Under the pieces are notes generated by a model. It made no database searches. It saw only the letters and a program-made list of their open reading frames with translations, and had not been told where the DNA came from. This document shows positions 44,935 through 55,990 of a DNA stretch of 64,000 nucleotides, one piece after another. The DNA comes from Acanthochlamys bracteata (Eukaryota; Streptophyta; Magnoliopsida; Pandanales; Velloziaceae): positions 6,208,463 to 6,272,462 of the forward strand of contig CM034134.1 of NCBI GenBank assembly GCA_019914995.1, written 5' to 3'. The first letter of the stretch is position 1. The number at the start of each line of letters is the position of its first letter. The translations under genes were made by a program, and so were the position numbers.

Positions 44935-47374
44935 TCAATCATCAGATGATCCAATGATCTGCTTCTTCAGATCGTTAATCTTCGTAAACAATTTTTCTCT
45001 GTTCTCCTGCAAATCAGAAATACTTTCTACCATGAGTATAACTTGCTCAACATGATAAACACAATCAAATATTCAGTCAGCCACCTTGAAGATCAAGTAT
45101 CGATAAGTGAACCAAATTGAGTAAGCAAGACCAACAACTTCCATCACCTTTGGCACCTACCAAGAGCCGCATCAACAGTCATTGGCATAATCTTTACATA
45201 TTACAACAAACACTTACAAATCACATCAAACACATACTAAGGGAATGGAATCAAGTGTATTGACAATAGCTGATGAGATCCAGAGAACCGCCAAAGCACC
45301 AGTTCCATACAGGAGGATCACATAGGATTCTTCAGTACCCAACTGGAAGGAAAAAACAATCTGCTTTCTTAGACGTAGAGGAACTTAATGCTTAGGCATG
45401 CGAAATCATCAACTGAAGTTACAATTATAAACCTTGAATAGCCAAAACAAGAAGTCTTTCTCATCATTAAAACTTTTTCTTCAGTCTCAAAGGTGGCAAG
45501 AGAACATCAATTTTTTTGCCTACAAAACTGCAACAGTTAGCTAAGTTCATGTTTTAAGTTCCTCACACAAGTTTCATTGCTTTGCTTTGATGATCATTAA
45601 ATGATAGGTCTGGTCATAGCTGTTACATGCATGAAATTTATTCATTACAGAAAAACTTTACAGATAGTGGAGAAATAAAACTGAAATGTCTGTTGGTTTT
45701 CATTACAGAGACAGGGAAATAACAATTTCAAACAAAGTTGGTTTCCATTAGAGGACAGGACAATAACAATTTCAAACAACAATATTAGTGACCAGACCCT
45801 TGATTACATTTGACCTAGTCCACATTATAGAAGGGGCATCTGAGAAGGTGCCATAGAGATGCACTCCCTTTTCGGTACCTGTGTAACAACCCTTAGAATC
45901 CAAAGTGACGAGATACATTTTACTTGAATCTCCGACCAATTTTCAAATTATATTACATTCACTTCTAGAGAATCGACACACTCAGAATTACAGGGAATCT
46001 AGGTTTTGCAGTTGAAATTGGATTGATATATGCTTGCAAAACATTGTCTATACTAGCTTGATTGCACTTGGCTTAACATGTACAGTTTTAGTATTGTACT
46101 AAAGCAGAGGAAAACCAGTTGAAGTTTGCAGCTTATTATTACCTTATCATTAAACTTACCTTTACAATTTGCTAATTTTGACAGCAATATCGCAAGTATA
46201 TATCAACCGACTTTCTGTTTATTGATAATAGTGAACCATTTTTCTATTCAAAACCTAATCTTCCCACTCAGAGAAAATTGGAGAAACTGTTTCACAATCA
46301 ACACTTATAGCTAAAGTTACTTCAATACCTTGAGGTCAACATCAAGATTCTTGAGAAAATCCAGTGGCCCACTTTGACCAGAATCTGCAGCAGTCTCATT
46401 CAAAAAATCAGTATACGGAACCTCGTCGGTTGTCCTCTTCTGTTCTTCAGAAGAACTCCCAAACTTCGCATTCACTACTGCGGATGTATCCTCTGGTGCT
46501 GAGGAAAGTCTCCAGTATTTCATAGACCCTAGGGAACCAAATACCAGCTAACAATAAATGTAATACAGCCTTATATATTGTCAGTATTATGACATAACAA
46601 AAATTGGAAGTTATTAGAAGGATTTTGTACAAATGAATTCTCAGGCATTTTGGATGCTGAATGAACACAACGAACACAGTGACCTCATGTTTATCCCAAA
46701 CTTCCTACTGTGTATAATAGCATCATGAAGCACCGAAGGAATTGTAAATGTAAGGTTAACTTCTCGAGCATTTGGTACTAGCCTGTTGGGAGTGCTTATG
46801 AAATAGAGTTTTTTTTAAAATGAAAGATATTCTTGTCATTTTTTAAAAACGAACTTTATTTTTTTTACTTCAAAAAAGATAATAAAATAAACAATAAAAA
46901 GATCTCTACATAAATTTTTTTTACACTTTCTAAATTTTTAAATAAATTTTTTAGATATTTATAAAATGTGTATTGAAAAACGTAAAATAGAGAATTGGAA
47001 AGCACCGTTTGGGAAATGCAATCCCAAACGGGCTATTCTAGCATCAGTTACTTGAATGAACAACCAACGAAGCAATTTTAGAAAAAACATTTTAACACCG
47101 CACAAAACCGAAGCTTTGAAAAATTTCGAAATCTCCAGCATGTCTCTGAACATTACATTAAACAAGAAATGCAATGACATGCTCAAATTTAAAGCTTTCG
47201 TATAAGGTTGGCATTTAAATAATTGAATGAAATGTGCAGAATTGGATTACCTGATGAAATTCGAAGAGATTTCGGTGAGGAGAAATGTTCAGCGGAGCTC
47301 AAAAGAAAGCTGTGACAGTGGCGGTGTGGGAGGGCTGCAGCCGGAGCTGACCGGAGAGTAGCACAGAATTCCAT
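44935..47374 (-). CDS. CURT1: CURVATURE THYLAKOID 1-type protein, five exons, apparently intact
   Basis: CURT1 proteins bend thylakoid membranes at grana margins. Exons (minus): 47374-47251, 46528-46329, 45342-45238, 45156-45085, 45006-44935; all introns are GT-AG, phases fit, and the sum is 573 nt (190 residues plus TGA). Residues 1-42 look like a chloroplast transit peptide (MEFCATLRSAPAAALPHRHC; Ser/Ala/Arg-rich). 43-108 are acidic linker ending in a short amphipathic part. Two membrane spans follow: about 116-136 (YVILLYGTGALAVLWISSAI) and 147-166 (VMEVVGLAYSIWFTYRYLIF). The tail ENREKLFTKINDLKKQIIGS is an amphipathic helix. Size and layout fit the family; the CURT1D-type paralogue is my best guess. 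Intron 1 holds a MITE. A hAT element lies 190 bp upstream. Confidence 0.85.
46779..47035. mobile_element. 257-bp MITE, family member 2, in CURT1 intron 1
   Basis: Ends TAGCCTGTTGGGAGTGC and GCAATCCCAAACGGGCTA. The body is shared with 19600-19874 (GCTTATGAAAT, CACTTTCTAAATTTTTAAAT, GAAAAACGTAAAATAGAGAA). It lies wholly within intron 1 (46529-47250), so the coding sequence is unaffected. Confidence 0.8.
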
Positions 47375-47564
47375 TCAAATAAATGAGTCGAGATTCGTGT
47401 ATAGAAATCTCAACGGTCCGATCGAGAACGGAGACGAAGAGAGGTGGATAGACTAGAGAGTTCTGAAACTCTGCTGCTTCAGAAGAACGAAGAGGACTAC
47501 CAAAGGGTGACTCGATCGGTTTATAACAGTCACAATAGACCGATATTGCAAAAGTTAATACACG
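47375..47564 (-). promoter_or_regulatory. Proximal promoter and leader of the CURT1-type gene
   Basis: Only 190 bp separate the start codon from the hAT end. The reverse strand has a possible TATA box, TTATAAAC, at 47526-47519, then a CT-rich leader (CCACCTCTCTTCGTCTCC) and AATGG at the start codon. Any promoter element further upstream is now displaced by the 2.9-kb transposon. Confidence 0.4.
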
Positions 47565-47971
47565 TAGGTGCAAAAACAGACGGAGCCGGGCCGGCCCGGC
47601 CCGTCCAGGCCAAACAAGAAAGTCGGGCCGGATTGGTCCGGTCTGAGTATAGAATTTTAGATCCGATCGGGCTCGACAGTTCGTTATATATATTTATTTT
47701 TTAAATAATAAATTTAAATAATATTTAAAAATATTATTAAATATAAAAAAAATTGAAAATAATTTTAAAAATTATTACTAAATATAAAAAGCTTAAAAAA
47801 TAATTTTAAAAATTATTATTAAATATAAAAAAATTATTATAATTTCTAATATGTATATACTTATACATTTGAACTTGTACTTGGAATATTTTCATTTAAA
47901 AATAATTCAGAAAATTGTTCAGTCAGGTCTTCATTGTGAGTTGTATGCTGCATTCGTTTGACTGCAAGTTC

Positions 47972-50038
47972 TTAGTCTTTCAAACAATTTAACACTTCAA
48001 CCATCTCACTAGTAAGTTGTGTTCGGCGTTCTTCAATTATCTTTCCAGCTGTACTAAATGCCGATTCTGAAGACACCATTGAAATAGGAATAGTCAAAAT
48101 ATCACGTGCTAGTTGAGAGAGTACTGGATATCTTGTTAAATGTGTTTTCCACCAGTTCAAAACATTAAAATTTTCTGGGTTTTCATCGTCTTCTACAATG
48201 ATAGTATCACCTTCAAAATATTTGTTCAAGTCCGAAGAAAATTGCATGCTGCTTGAAGTTGAAGATGGTGTTGAACTTGAACCAGGCTTGATGGAGATCA
48301 AAGACCAATTGATCATTTTTTTCTTCTTACTTTGATGAGTTTGTGCCGGTGCCGCTTGTTGTTGTTGATTTCGCAAATTACCAAACCTAACTTCATAAAG
48401 ATCATAAACTTCATACAGCTTGTTACGAGCGTTAGTTATTTGCAATTGAATATCGGAAATATCTAAATACATACCAATATATGTAAGAATATTAGTAAAA
48501 TATACAAATTTAAATCTAGGATCTAACATAAATGCAAAACAATATAAAAGAGGAATATCATACCAATATTTTTTTAATTTTTTAGTCATTATTGTAACTA
48601 TAGGTCCAAGTAATTCATCTGTTGTATGCGAATATAGCATAGTAGCTATATTAAGAATTGAATATAAAACTAATAGAGAAGTAGGATAGTAAACACCAGA
48701 TAATAAAACAGTAGCATCATAAAAAGTTTCTAAAAATTCTACAAGTTTTTCAGCAATAATCCAATGAGTTTCAGTAAATATATTCTTACCCATTCTTGTA
48801 TTATAAAAATCATAAGCACATTTTTATAATCTAAAGTACTTTTCAACATTAGATAAATAGAATTCCATCTTATTGGCATATCAAGGTTGAACTTTCGGGG
48901 CTTTAGATGTTCTGCTATGCAATATCTTTTAAATTCAGCTAAACGTTGATTTAAACTAATAATCCAAAAAATAGCAACGCGAATATCATTAATCTGATCA
49001 CTTACCAGCTGCATACCTGATTGTAAGATTAAGTTGATAATATGGCAAGCACAACGTTGATGTAGTAAAATTCCTCCCATGTATGAGTTTAGCTCCATCT
49101 CAAGAAATCGAATTGCTTTGGTATTTGCTGAAGCATTATCTAGGGTGATGGAGACAATGCGGTTGCTTATGCCCCATTCTTTAACTACACTTATAATGCG
49201 TTCAGAAATATTTTTAGCATCATGTGTGGAATCAATAAGTCTAAAACCAATAATTCTTTTTTGCATAATCCATTGTGAATCTAAATAATGAGCAACAACA
49301 CTTAAATAATCTTGTTTAGCTCTACCACTCCAAATATCAGATGTTAACGCAATAGAAAAATTTAAAAAAGTTAATTCAGATTTTAATATAGTGCGCATTT
49401 TATTATAATAAATAATAATATCGCTTCTAATAGTTGTTCTACTAACTTTTTGAAATTGTGGACAATATGCTCTTTTAATATGTTCTTCATAAAAAGATGA
49501 CTTACCAAAATTAATAGGTAAATCCATAGCACAAATCATACGGGCAAGAGATTCCCTAACTACATTAGAATCATAAGACCAAGTACTTACCGAACCATCC
49601 GTGTTGAATTGAAGTTGAGTTTGTGAAGGTTCCCTTCCGATTTGTTTTTTGGGAAGCACATTTTTTACCATGTGCTAGTAAATGTCGGGTACCTGCACTA
49701 GGATTAGCAGTTAAAAGTTTATTGCAAAACTTACATTTCGCCATTTTTGATTGAGTACCATCACTTAGCACTGTATATTCAGCAGTGAAATAGTTCCAAA
49801 CTTCAGAAGTTGGGACTTTTGAACGTTTTGTTGTTGTCGATGTCGATCCTGAAGCCGAACTATTTCCAACACTTGGAATTGGAGGAATTTTGTTACATCT
49901 TTGATGAAAACTTCTTCTTGGAAGAATATCATTTCCTTTCTCCATACGGGCAACATCTATTTCCTCCAAATTTTGATCGTCCATGCTATAGTCATCCAAA
50001 TTAATGGCATGAAAATTTGGATCCATTTGAAATAACAA
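47972..50038 (-). pseudogene. hAT (Ac/RICESLEEPER-like) transposase with two frameshifts
   Basis: Order on the minus strand: 50038-49571 with a BED zinc finger (CKFCNKLLTANPSAGTRHLL, AHG); 49671-48739 with the RNase-H-like core, including TSDIWSG and TLDNASAN (first two acidic positions), CACHIINLIL, and RWNSIYLML; 48793-47972 with FLETFYDATVLLSGVYYP and the C-terminal dimerisation domain (YFEGDTIIVEDDE, NWWKTHLTRYPVLSQLARDI, SSESAFSTAGKIIEERRTQL). Frames change near 49650 and again near 48835, each at a run of A residues, and the second returns to the first phase. No other stop was noted. The DNA suggests a young copy disabled by two small indels, or assembly errors at homopolymers. Confidence 0.9.
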
Positions 50039-50230
50039 CTAAAATTTTGATAATTAAAGAAATGTGAATTTAAAAAATAAATCAAGAAATAATTTCTTTT
50101 ATATTTTGTGTAAGATTGAGTAGAATGAAAATGAGATTTGAAAGAAATGTGTGAAAAATGAATAAAAATATGATGTATTTATAGGTGAAAAGTTGAATTT
50201 TAAAAAAAAAAAAATTAACGTTGCTGGCAG

Positions 50231-50284
50231 CCAACGGTAGTGTTACCGTTGGCTGACGTCATCCAACGGTAACACTACCGTTGG
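50231..50284. promoter_or_regulatory. 54-bp near-perfect palindrome ahead of the hAT transposase
   Basis: Two exact 22-bp inverted arms (50231-50252 and 50263-50284) flank CTGACGTCAT. Each arm is itself nearly palindromic: CCAACGGTA, a short centre, then TACCGTTGG. The middle contains TGACGTCA, the bZIP/CRE core, and the arms contain CCAACGG, like the mitosis-specific MSA box bound by plant MYB3R factors. Only one opposed base pair in the whole 54 bp fails to match. Confidence 0.85.
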
Positions 50285-50364
50285 TCAGATAAATGATCAT
50301 CTTGACGTCGGCATGAAAAAACCATATAAGGTTTTTGACCTGGTCAACGTTGATCAGATCAAAG

Positions 50365-50388
50365 TCAATGTTGACCGGTCAACATTGA
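50365..50388. promoter_or_regulatory. 24-bp perfect palindrome near the hAT right end
   Basis: TCAATGTTGACC followed by its exact reverse complement. It contains two divergent TTGAC cores like WRKY W-boxes. Similar text, GGTCAACGTTGATC, lies at 50342-50355. It could be a transposase or host-factor binding site. Confidence 0.75.
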
Positions 50389-50501
50389 TAGCGATCTTGC
50401 GGCGGGCGGCCGGTCCTCACATCGCTCACCGGACCGGGCGGGCCTAGTATCGCTAAATCGCCGGTCATGGGGGCGCCTAGATTTGCATCTCTAAATACAC
50501 A

Positions 50502-51299
50502 TGCAATACATACCGCAAAGTTTAATCGGTGTAGGCGAAAACCCGAACCAGGTTTCCTAGCTCAAGTGAAATATATATGAAAATAAATTCGTTAGTTATT
50601 ATTTTCTGTTTTTATAGAAAATCAAGGAAATAAAATACCAATGAAATCGAAGAGAAGGCACAAAACAACAACAACAACAACAAACTATGTGATGGATATC
50701 CTGGAATGCTGCAAGTGTTACGTGTTAGGGACTAGAGTTTTCAATAGTACATATGCATTATTTGCTATTTCGATAACTTTTGTCCTAAATTGCTAAATAA
50801 TCTAAAGAATTATGAAATGATACAAAAAATGTATTTACTAGAACGCTTTATCGGTTTAGAGAGCGTAGAAGAGTTTAATGTTTACAAGTGCTTTTCGATG
50901 GTTACAAGTGAGAGGTTGTTGTTCTCTATTTATAACATCTGACCTTCCTAGTGTATAATTGTGATTGCTTTGATCGTATAGTGGATACACTTCTTCAAAA
51001 TACTTTCTCATAATATCTATAAAAATATTTTAATTAAGACAATATTTAAAGATTTTAGAATACTCCACAAGTCTCTAGGATATAGGTCTATGTGGGACCT
51101 TTTGTATATACTATCTTGATGAGATTTTTTGGCATAAAATTTAAGGCATGTTGCATCCACCCTCACTTAAAAGCTCAAAACGCCCTTGCCGTGTTTTTTG
51201 AACCTTTGAATGTCACCGACAAATTACTAAAGAGTGTTATCATGTTCTCAGCTTGCTTCGCTTTCGTTGTATTATTTACGTAAATTATCTAAGTTTATA
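50502..51299. other. Unassigned flank upstream of the hAT insertion
   Basis: Original upstream flank of the CURT1-type gene before the hAT insertion. It contains an (AAC)n run near 50668-50690. No gene recognised; frames are short and featureless. Confidence 0.4.
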
Positions 51300-51490
51300 T
51301 TCAAATAGATAATCTAAGCCGTTAGATATATTTTGTACTACAATATTATTGTTCACACAAGATTTTATTAAATTTAGATAGAAGTTAATGTTTTGATTTC
51401 AACCATATAAATTGTTAAGTCGTATATGTTCATCGATTATTTATTGTGATGTAATAGAAAATATAGTCCAAATGATCTAAAAACTTTTCA
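51300..51490 (-). repeat. Stretch homologous to the interior of the first CACTA element
   Basis: Reversed, it reads ATCACAATAAATAATCGATG, then TTGTGTGAACAATAATATT, closely paralleling ATCACAATAAATAATTGATG and TTTGTGTGAACAATAATATT at about 10745-10855 in the element at 10282-13746. It is a fragment without CACTA ends. Confidence 0.65.
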
Positions 51491-51554
51491 ACAAGTATAT
51501 GAAAAGTATAAGTTATATTCAACAAGATCTAAAAACTTTAGAGCTGAGATGAAG

Positions 51555-52103
51555 TGTTAGATATTGTAAAGCCACTATATAAATTAGTGTTTCATTAGAA
51601 TGTAACACATTAAATATGCATTCATGTTGGAATGCTAAAGGTCAAGAAAGATGAACCATCACCAAAGAAGTTGGAATGTCAATGGTTAAAGAACTTGAGG
51701 CATCTCCTGAAGGATAGAAAGCCAGAGGACTCAATTAATGGGAAAATTGAATGACAACGGTTTGAAAGTTCAAAAGTCTTCTTGGACACATTATATATAT
51801 CGGTAAGAAGCATTTATTTGAAGCATCATTCACAACATTAAGTCTAAGAGATAGAAGCAAAGCATTCTAGTGAAAGTACCTACTTAAAGTGTAACACAAG
51901 AGTTGTAATTGTTTTGGTCTAGTGATTTCCTTGAGGCTAGTTTGCCTTTTTGTAGGGGTTTCTCATTTTTTTCCACATAAATCTCTAATTTTTGTGTTTG
52001 TCTTGCTCTTATCTCAATTCTCGTATTGCTTACGTAAGATCATTTAGTGTGTTTTATTTCCGCTGCGTCCATCAACAATCGAATACACTTGATATTTCCA
52101 ACA
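51555..52103 (+). repeat. 5' LTR of the decayed copia element
   Basis: TGTTAGATATTG to TTTCCAACA, 549 bp. It contains a probable TATA box, CATTATATATAT, at about 51790, shared with the 3' LTR at about 56499. Confidence 0.93.
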
Positions 52104-52105
52104 AG

Positions 52106-52117
52106 TGGCATCAGAGC
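52106..52117 (+). other. Primer-binding site variant
   Basis: TGGCATCAGAGC; one base differs from the usual TGGTATCAGAGC. Confidence 0.85.
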
Positions 52118-52129
52118 AACTAGGTTGTT

Positions 52130-52870
52130 GCAATATTGAGCAAGTACGAGATAGAGAAGTTCAACGAAAGCGACTACATATTGTGGAGAACAAAATTGTT
52201 GGCGGTTTTTGCAAAGGAGAATTGTTTGGGAGCATTAAAGAATCGGCCAAGTGATATTCCAGTCAAAATATAGTAGAAGATTGAGCGAAACGATTTGCCA
52301 CATATTCATTTTAATTTGATTGATGATATTTTACTGAGCGTATTGAAAACGAAAACCACAAAGAAGATATGGGAGAAGCCGAAAAAAACATATGCTAAGA
52401 AGTCATCGCAATATAACATTTTCTTAATGAGAAAGATGTATTCTCTATACATGTTAGAATCAGCTTCTGCTTCAGGGCACTTAGGTTCATTGGAGACTTC
52501 GTTTTCTCAACTGACAACGTTGGGAAAAAAAATAGAGACCAATGAATGTGCCTTGATCCTTCTACAAGGCCTTCCCCTATTCCTATGACCAATTAGTGAT
52601 CAACCTCACTAGTTCGACTGATCCAGATTTTCTTATTTATAATGAGGTAGCAATAGCTATTCTTGAGGAAGAAGGTCGCAGCAAACACAAATAAGAGATT
52701 GTATCTAGTGGGCACAAGCTGAAGCCTTATTCATTGCATAAGATAGCTTGGTAAAAAATGGAAGTTCAATAATGGCTCTAGACAAAAGAAGAACAAGCGA
52801 CAAGTAAGTGTTATGCCTGCGGAAAGTTCGGGTATTTCAAAAGGGGGTGCAAGACATGACAAATAAGGTT
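52130..52870 (+). pseudogene. copia gag remnant
   Basis: Begins SKYEIEKFNESDYILWRTKL, the copia gag start. Stops follow at about 52270. The frame at 52295 continues with KTKTTKKIWEKPKKTYAKKS and LRKMYSLYML-like text. Near 52808 CYACGKFGYFKRGC is a zinc knuckle whose histidine has become tyrosine, so RNA binding is probably lost even before the stops are counted. Confidence 0.85.
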
Positions 52871-52984
52871 AGAGGTATAGATATCTTGAAGTCCCTTACT
52901 TGTGTGGCGTACAAATCTGATAATGGTGAGGCTCTAATGGGAGAGATGGTGTTTGCTTTCTATGACGAGTCTAAACTCTAAGAT

Positions 52985-54070
52985 GACTAGTTCTTGGATT
53001 CAGGAGCATTCTGGCACATGACTTTCAGAAGGGATTTGTTTCATCACTATGAAGTTATTTCTGAAGATGTCATGCGGATGGAAAATGGACAAGTCCTTGA
53101 AGTTGTTGAAGTCGGTTCCGTCAAGTTTATGGCAATTGAGGGAATGGTATGCTTCATCAGTAAGACGTCATGTGCTTGGTCTTACAAAGAAATTTTTTGT
53201 CTTTAGCATACTTGGATGACCTAGGATGCAAGACTCATGTTGGAAGCGGGATTATAGGGGTCATTAAAGATGGGCAGAAGATCTTGGAAGATGAAAAGAT
53301 TAATTCAAACCTATATAAGGTGCGTAGGGTGACACTGACACTGAGAGAAGTTTGTGTTGCATCGAACAACATTGAGGATATCATGAGAGTGTGGCACTTG
53401 AAACTTGAGCACATCTCGGAACATGGTTTGAGGATCCTTAGTGATCGGAAGCTCCTGCCAAGGTTATCCGAGGTAAAGTTACCAATCTGTGAGGATTGCA
53501 TCACCAATAAATAGCATCGGGCAAAGTTTAAGAGATCAGTTTTCAATGCTAAACACAAACTCGATTTGGTTCACTCGGACATGTGAGAGTTACCGCAACT
53601 ATCTCTTGGTGGTGCTAAATATGTTGTTTCATTTATTAATAATTTTACAAGAGAAGTTTGGTGTTCCCAATCCGAAGAAAGTCGGAGATTTTTTAGGTGT
53701 TCAAGTTCTACAAAGCCCAGATGAAACTTCATTCCAGCAGCAAGATCAAATGCCTTAGATTGGACAACGGTACAAACTACAATAGTTTAGAGTTCGTTAT
53801 TTTCTTGGCATAAGAAGAAATCAAAATGTGTCCACGGTGGCTTACGCGCCTTAGCAGAATAGAGTAGCAGAGCGATTCACTCGAACACTAGATGAGCGGG
53901 TACGTGTTATGCTATAAGAGGCTGGTCTACCACATAGCTTTTGGGCAGAATCAGTTAATAATGTTTGCTATGTGTTGAATCGTATTCTTTCTAATGCCAT
54001 TGATTTGAAAATTCTAATGAATTGCGGTCTGGTACCACTGTTGATTATTCACGTCTGTATATCTTTTATT
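52985..54070 (+). pseudogene. copia protease and integrase remnant
   Basis: FLDSGAFWHMTFRRDLFHHY at 52991 is the protease active-site region (D-S-G-A). 53170-53514 has DGQKILEDEKINSNLYKVRR, then VWHLKLEHISEHGLRILSDR and CEDCITNK, a pre-integrase zinc module in which the usual H of GH is kept but surroundings are altered. LDLVHSDM near 53563 marks the first integrase acidic residue. Later parts are shifted and partly deleted. Confidence 0.8.
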
Positions 54071-54499
54071 GTCCAGTGTATGTGATGTATAATGCCCAAG
54101 AAAGAACCAAGATTGATCCGAACTCAAGAAAATGCCTATTCATAAGGTATGTTGAAGATATTTTGGGGTATCGCTTATAGGATCCCACTGCCCATAAGGT
54201 TATCTTCAGTAGGAATGCTATCTTTGTGGAGGACCAGTTGCAAAGAGTGACTGATGGCGATGATGCAATGGAGAAGGAGGCATCTCTCCCAGCGATGGCC
54301 ACATCGGTACTTGAGGAGAATCATGAAAAATCGATCATAATCTAGAGCCTATACAAGCGGATGAGCACGTAAAGGTGAAGTTTCTAGGCCTACCATTCCT
54401 TAGGTGTTCAACTGGCAAGAGAAAGACACTTGAGAGGTATGAGGACTATTTTATGAAGTCATCTCAACCTCCATCTTGCTTATTTACAGAGAAAGGAGA

Positions 54500-55990
54500 G
54501 CCATCTTTTCTCAAGGAAGCACTGGAGAGTTCAGATGTATATATGTGGATGGATGCTATTTAGAAAGAGTTTGAGGCGCTTCATAAAAATAGAACATGTA
54601 AGCAGCTCCCTCTGCCCCAAGGCCATAAGGCTATTGGGAATAAATGGGTCTGTAAGGTCAAGCGCTGCAGCAATGACCAAGTAGAACGGTATTGTGCTCG
54701 CTAGTGGTGAAAGCTACACGTACAAAGAGGGGATTGACTTTGATCAGATCTTCTCTCTAGTGATACGTTTGATAACTATTCGTGTGGCCTTAGTGCTGTA
54801 TGTATCATCAGTTCTGCATCTTGAACAGCTCGATGTGAAGACGGTGTTCTTGCAAGGAGAGATTGAAGAGGAGATACATATAGTCCAGCCATAAGGCTTT
54901 GCCGTGAAAGTTAGGAAGAATCTAGCTTGTCGGTTGGCTAAATCTTTTTATGGGCTTAAGAAAGCACCACGACATTGGTATAAGGATTTGATTTTTGTAT
55001 CGGGAGCCTTGGATACAGCAAGCTTGTTTCAGATTTTTTTGTGTACATCAAGAGATTTGAAAGAGCTAAGTTTGTTATATTGCTACTGTATGTGGATGAT
55101 ATGCTTGTAGCAGATCGAAGTATGGATTGCATCCACCAATTTAATGCTCAACTGGCTAGTGAATTCAATACCATAGACTTCGGATCAGCAAATAGAATCC
55201 TGTGGATGCAAATATGACGAGATAGAGGTATAAGAGAGATTCAGCTGTCTCAGGCTAATTTTCTGACAAAAGTGTTCAAAACGGTTCAACATGTACGGTG
55301 GTAAGCTGATGTCTACCCCACTCTCTATTAGTTTCAAACTATTCTCTTTGTTATCCCCTAATCAGGAGCAAGAGAGAATAGGAATATCTTGGGTACTATA
55401 TGCATCAGTAGTGGGAAGCCTAATATATGCCATGATTTACACTCGGCCTAATATTGCATATGCAGTGGAAGTAGTAAGTAGATTCATGAAATGTCCTGGT
55501 ATTGAGCATTAGAATGTGGTGAAAAAGATCTTTTGATATGTGAAAAGAACCTTGAATGCTGCATAGTGTTACATACGATATGACTTTATTGTCAAATAGT
55601 TTGTTGATGCAGACTACGCAGGTGATTTGGATATGAGAAAATTCACTTCTGTTATGTGTTTATTCTTACAGGTGTTGTTGTCAATTGATGCTCTAAGTTG
55701 CAATTCATGGTAGCTGTATCTACAATGGAAGATTAGTATATGGTAGTCACCCAAGCATGCAATGAAGGGGTCTGGCTAAAGAGGTTGTTGGAAGAACTTG
55801 GGCAAAAATATGAGACTCTATCTTTGTTTTATGATCTCCTAAGTGTCTTACATCTTCTACGAAATTCAGCATTTCATTCTAGAACAAACACATAGATGTC
55901 CAGTATCATTATATACGAAAGGTGGTTCCCAATGGGAGAATTGATATGCAAAGGATGCCTTAACCAAGATGGTAGTCCTTAACAAATTTT
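54500..55990 (+). pseudogene. copia reverse transcriptase and RNase H remnant
   Basis: WMDAI-stop-KEFEALHKNRT near 54550, AIGNKWVCKVKR near 54640, EQLDVKTVFLQGEIEEEIHI (54820), YGLKKAPRHWY (54952) and YVDDMLV (near 55090) outline RT. GSLIYAMIYTRPNIAYAVEV and DADYAGDLDMRK (near 55610) outline the connection and RNase H. At least seven stops or shifts lie between. It ends before a mutated purine tract at 56251-56261. Confidence 0.85.

Larger units (their letters stand above)
47565..50493 (-). mobile_element. Ac-like hAT transposon, nearly autonomous
   Basis: The left end is TAGGTGCAAAAACAG and the right end, reversed, is TAGAGATGCAAATCTAGG, an imperfect hAT terminal pair. Flanks AATACACG (47557-47564) and AATACACA (50494-50501) match at seven of eight bases. 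Both ends are strikingly GC-rich (GCCGGGCCGGCCCGGCCC near 47585, GGCGGGCGGCCGGTCC near 50402) in an AT-rich context. Inside is a single transposase reading toward the CURT1-type gene. Palindromic sequence lies between the right end and the transposase. Confidence 0.9.

Noticed and set aside
47573-47704. GC-rich GGCCGGCCC cluster as a CpG-island promoter
   Set aside because: It lies inside the hAT terminus and repeats at the other end of the element, so it is a transposon end feature.
48780-48850. Programmed ribosomal frameshift in the hAT transposase
   Set aside because: The breaks are at plain A-runs, lack a known slippery heptamer plus structure, and hAT transposases are normally one frame.
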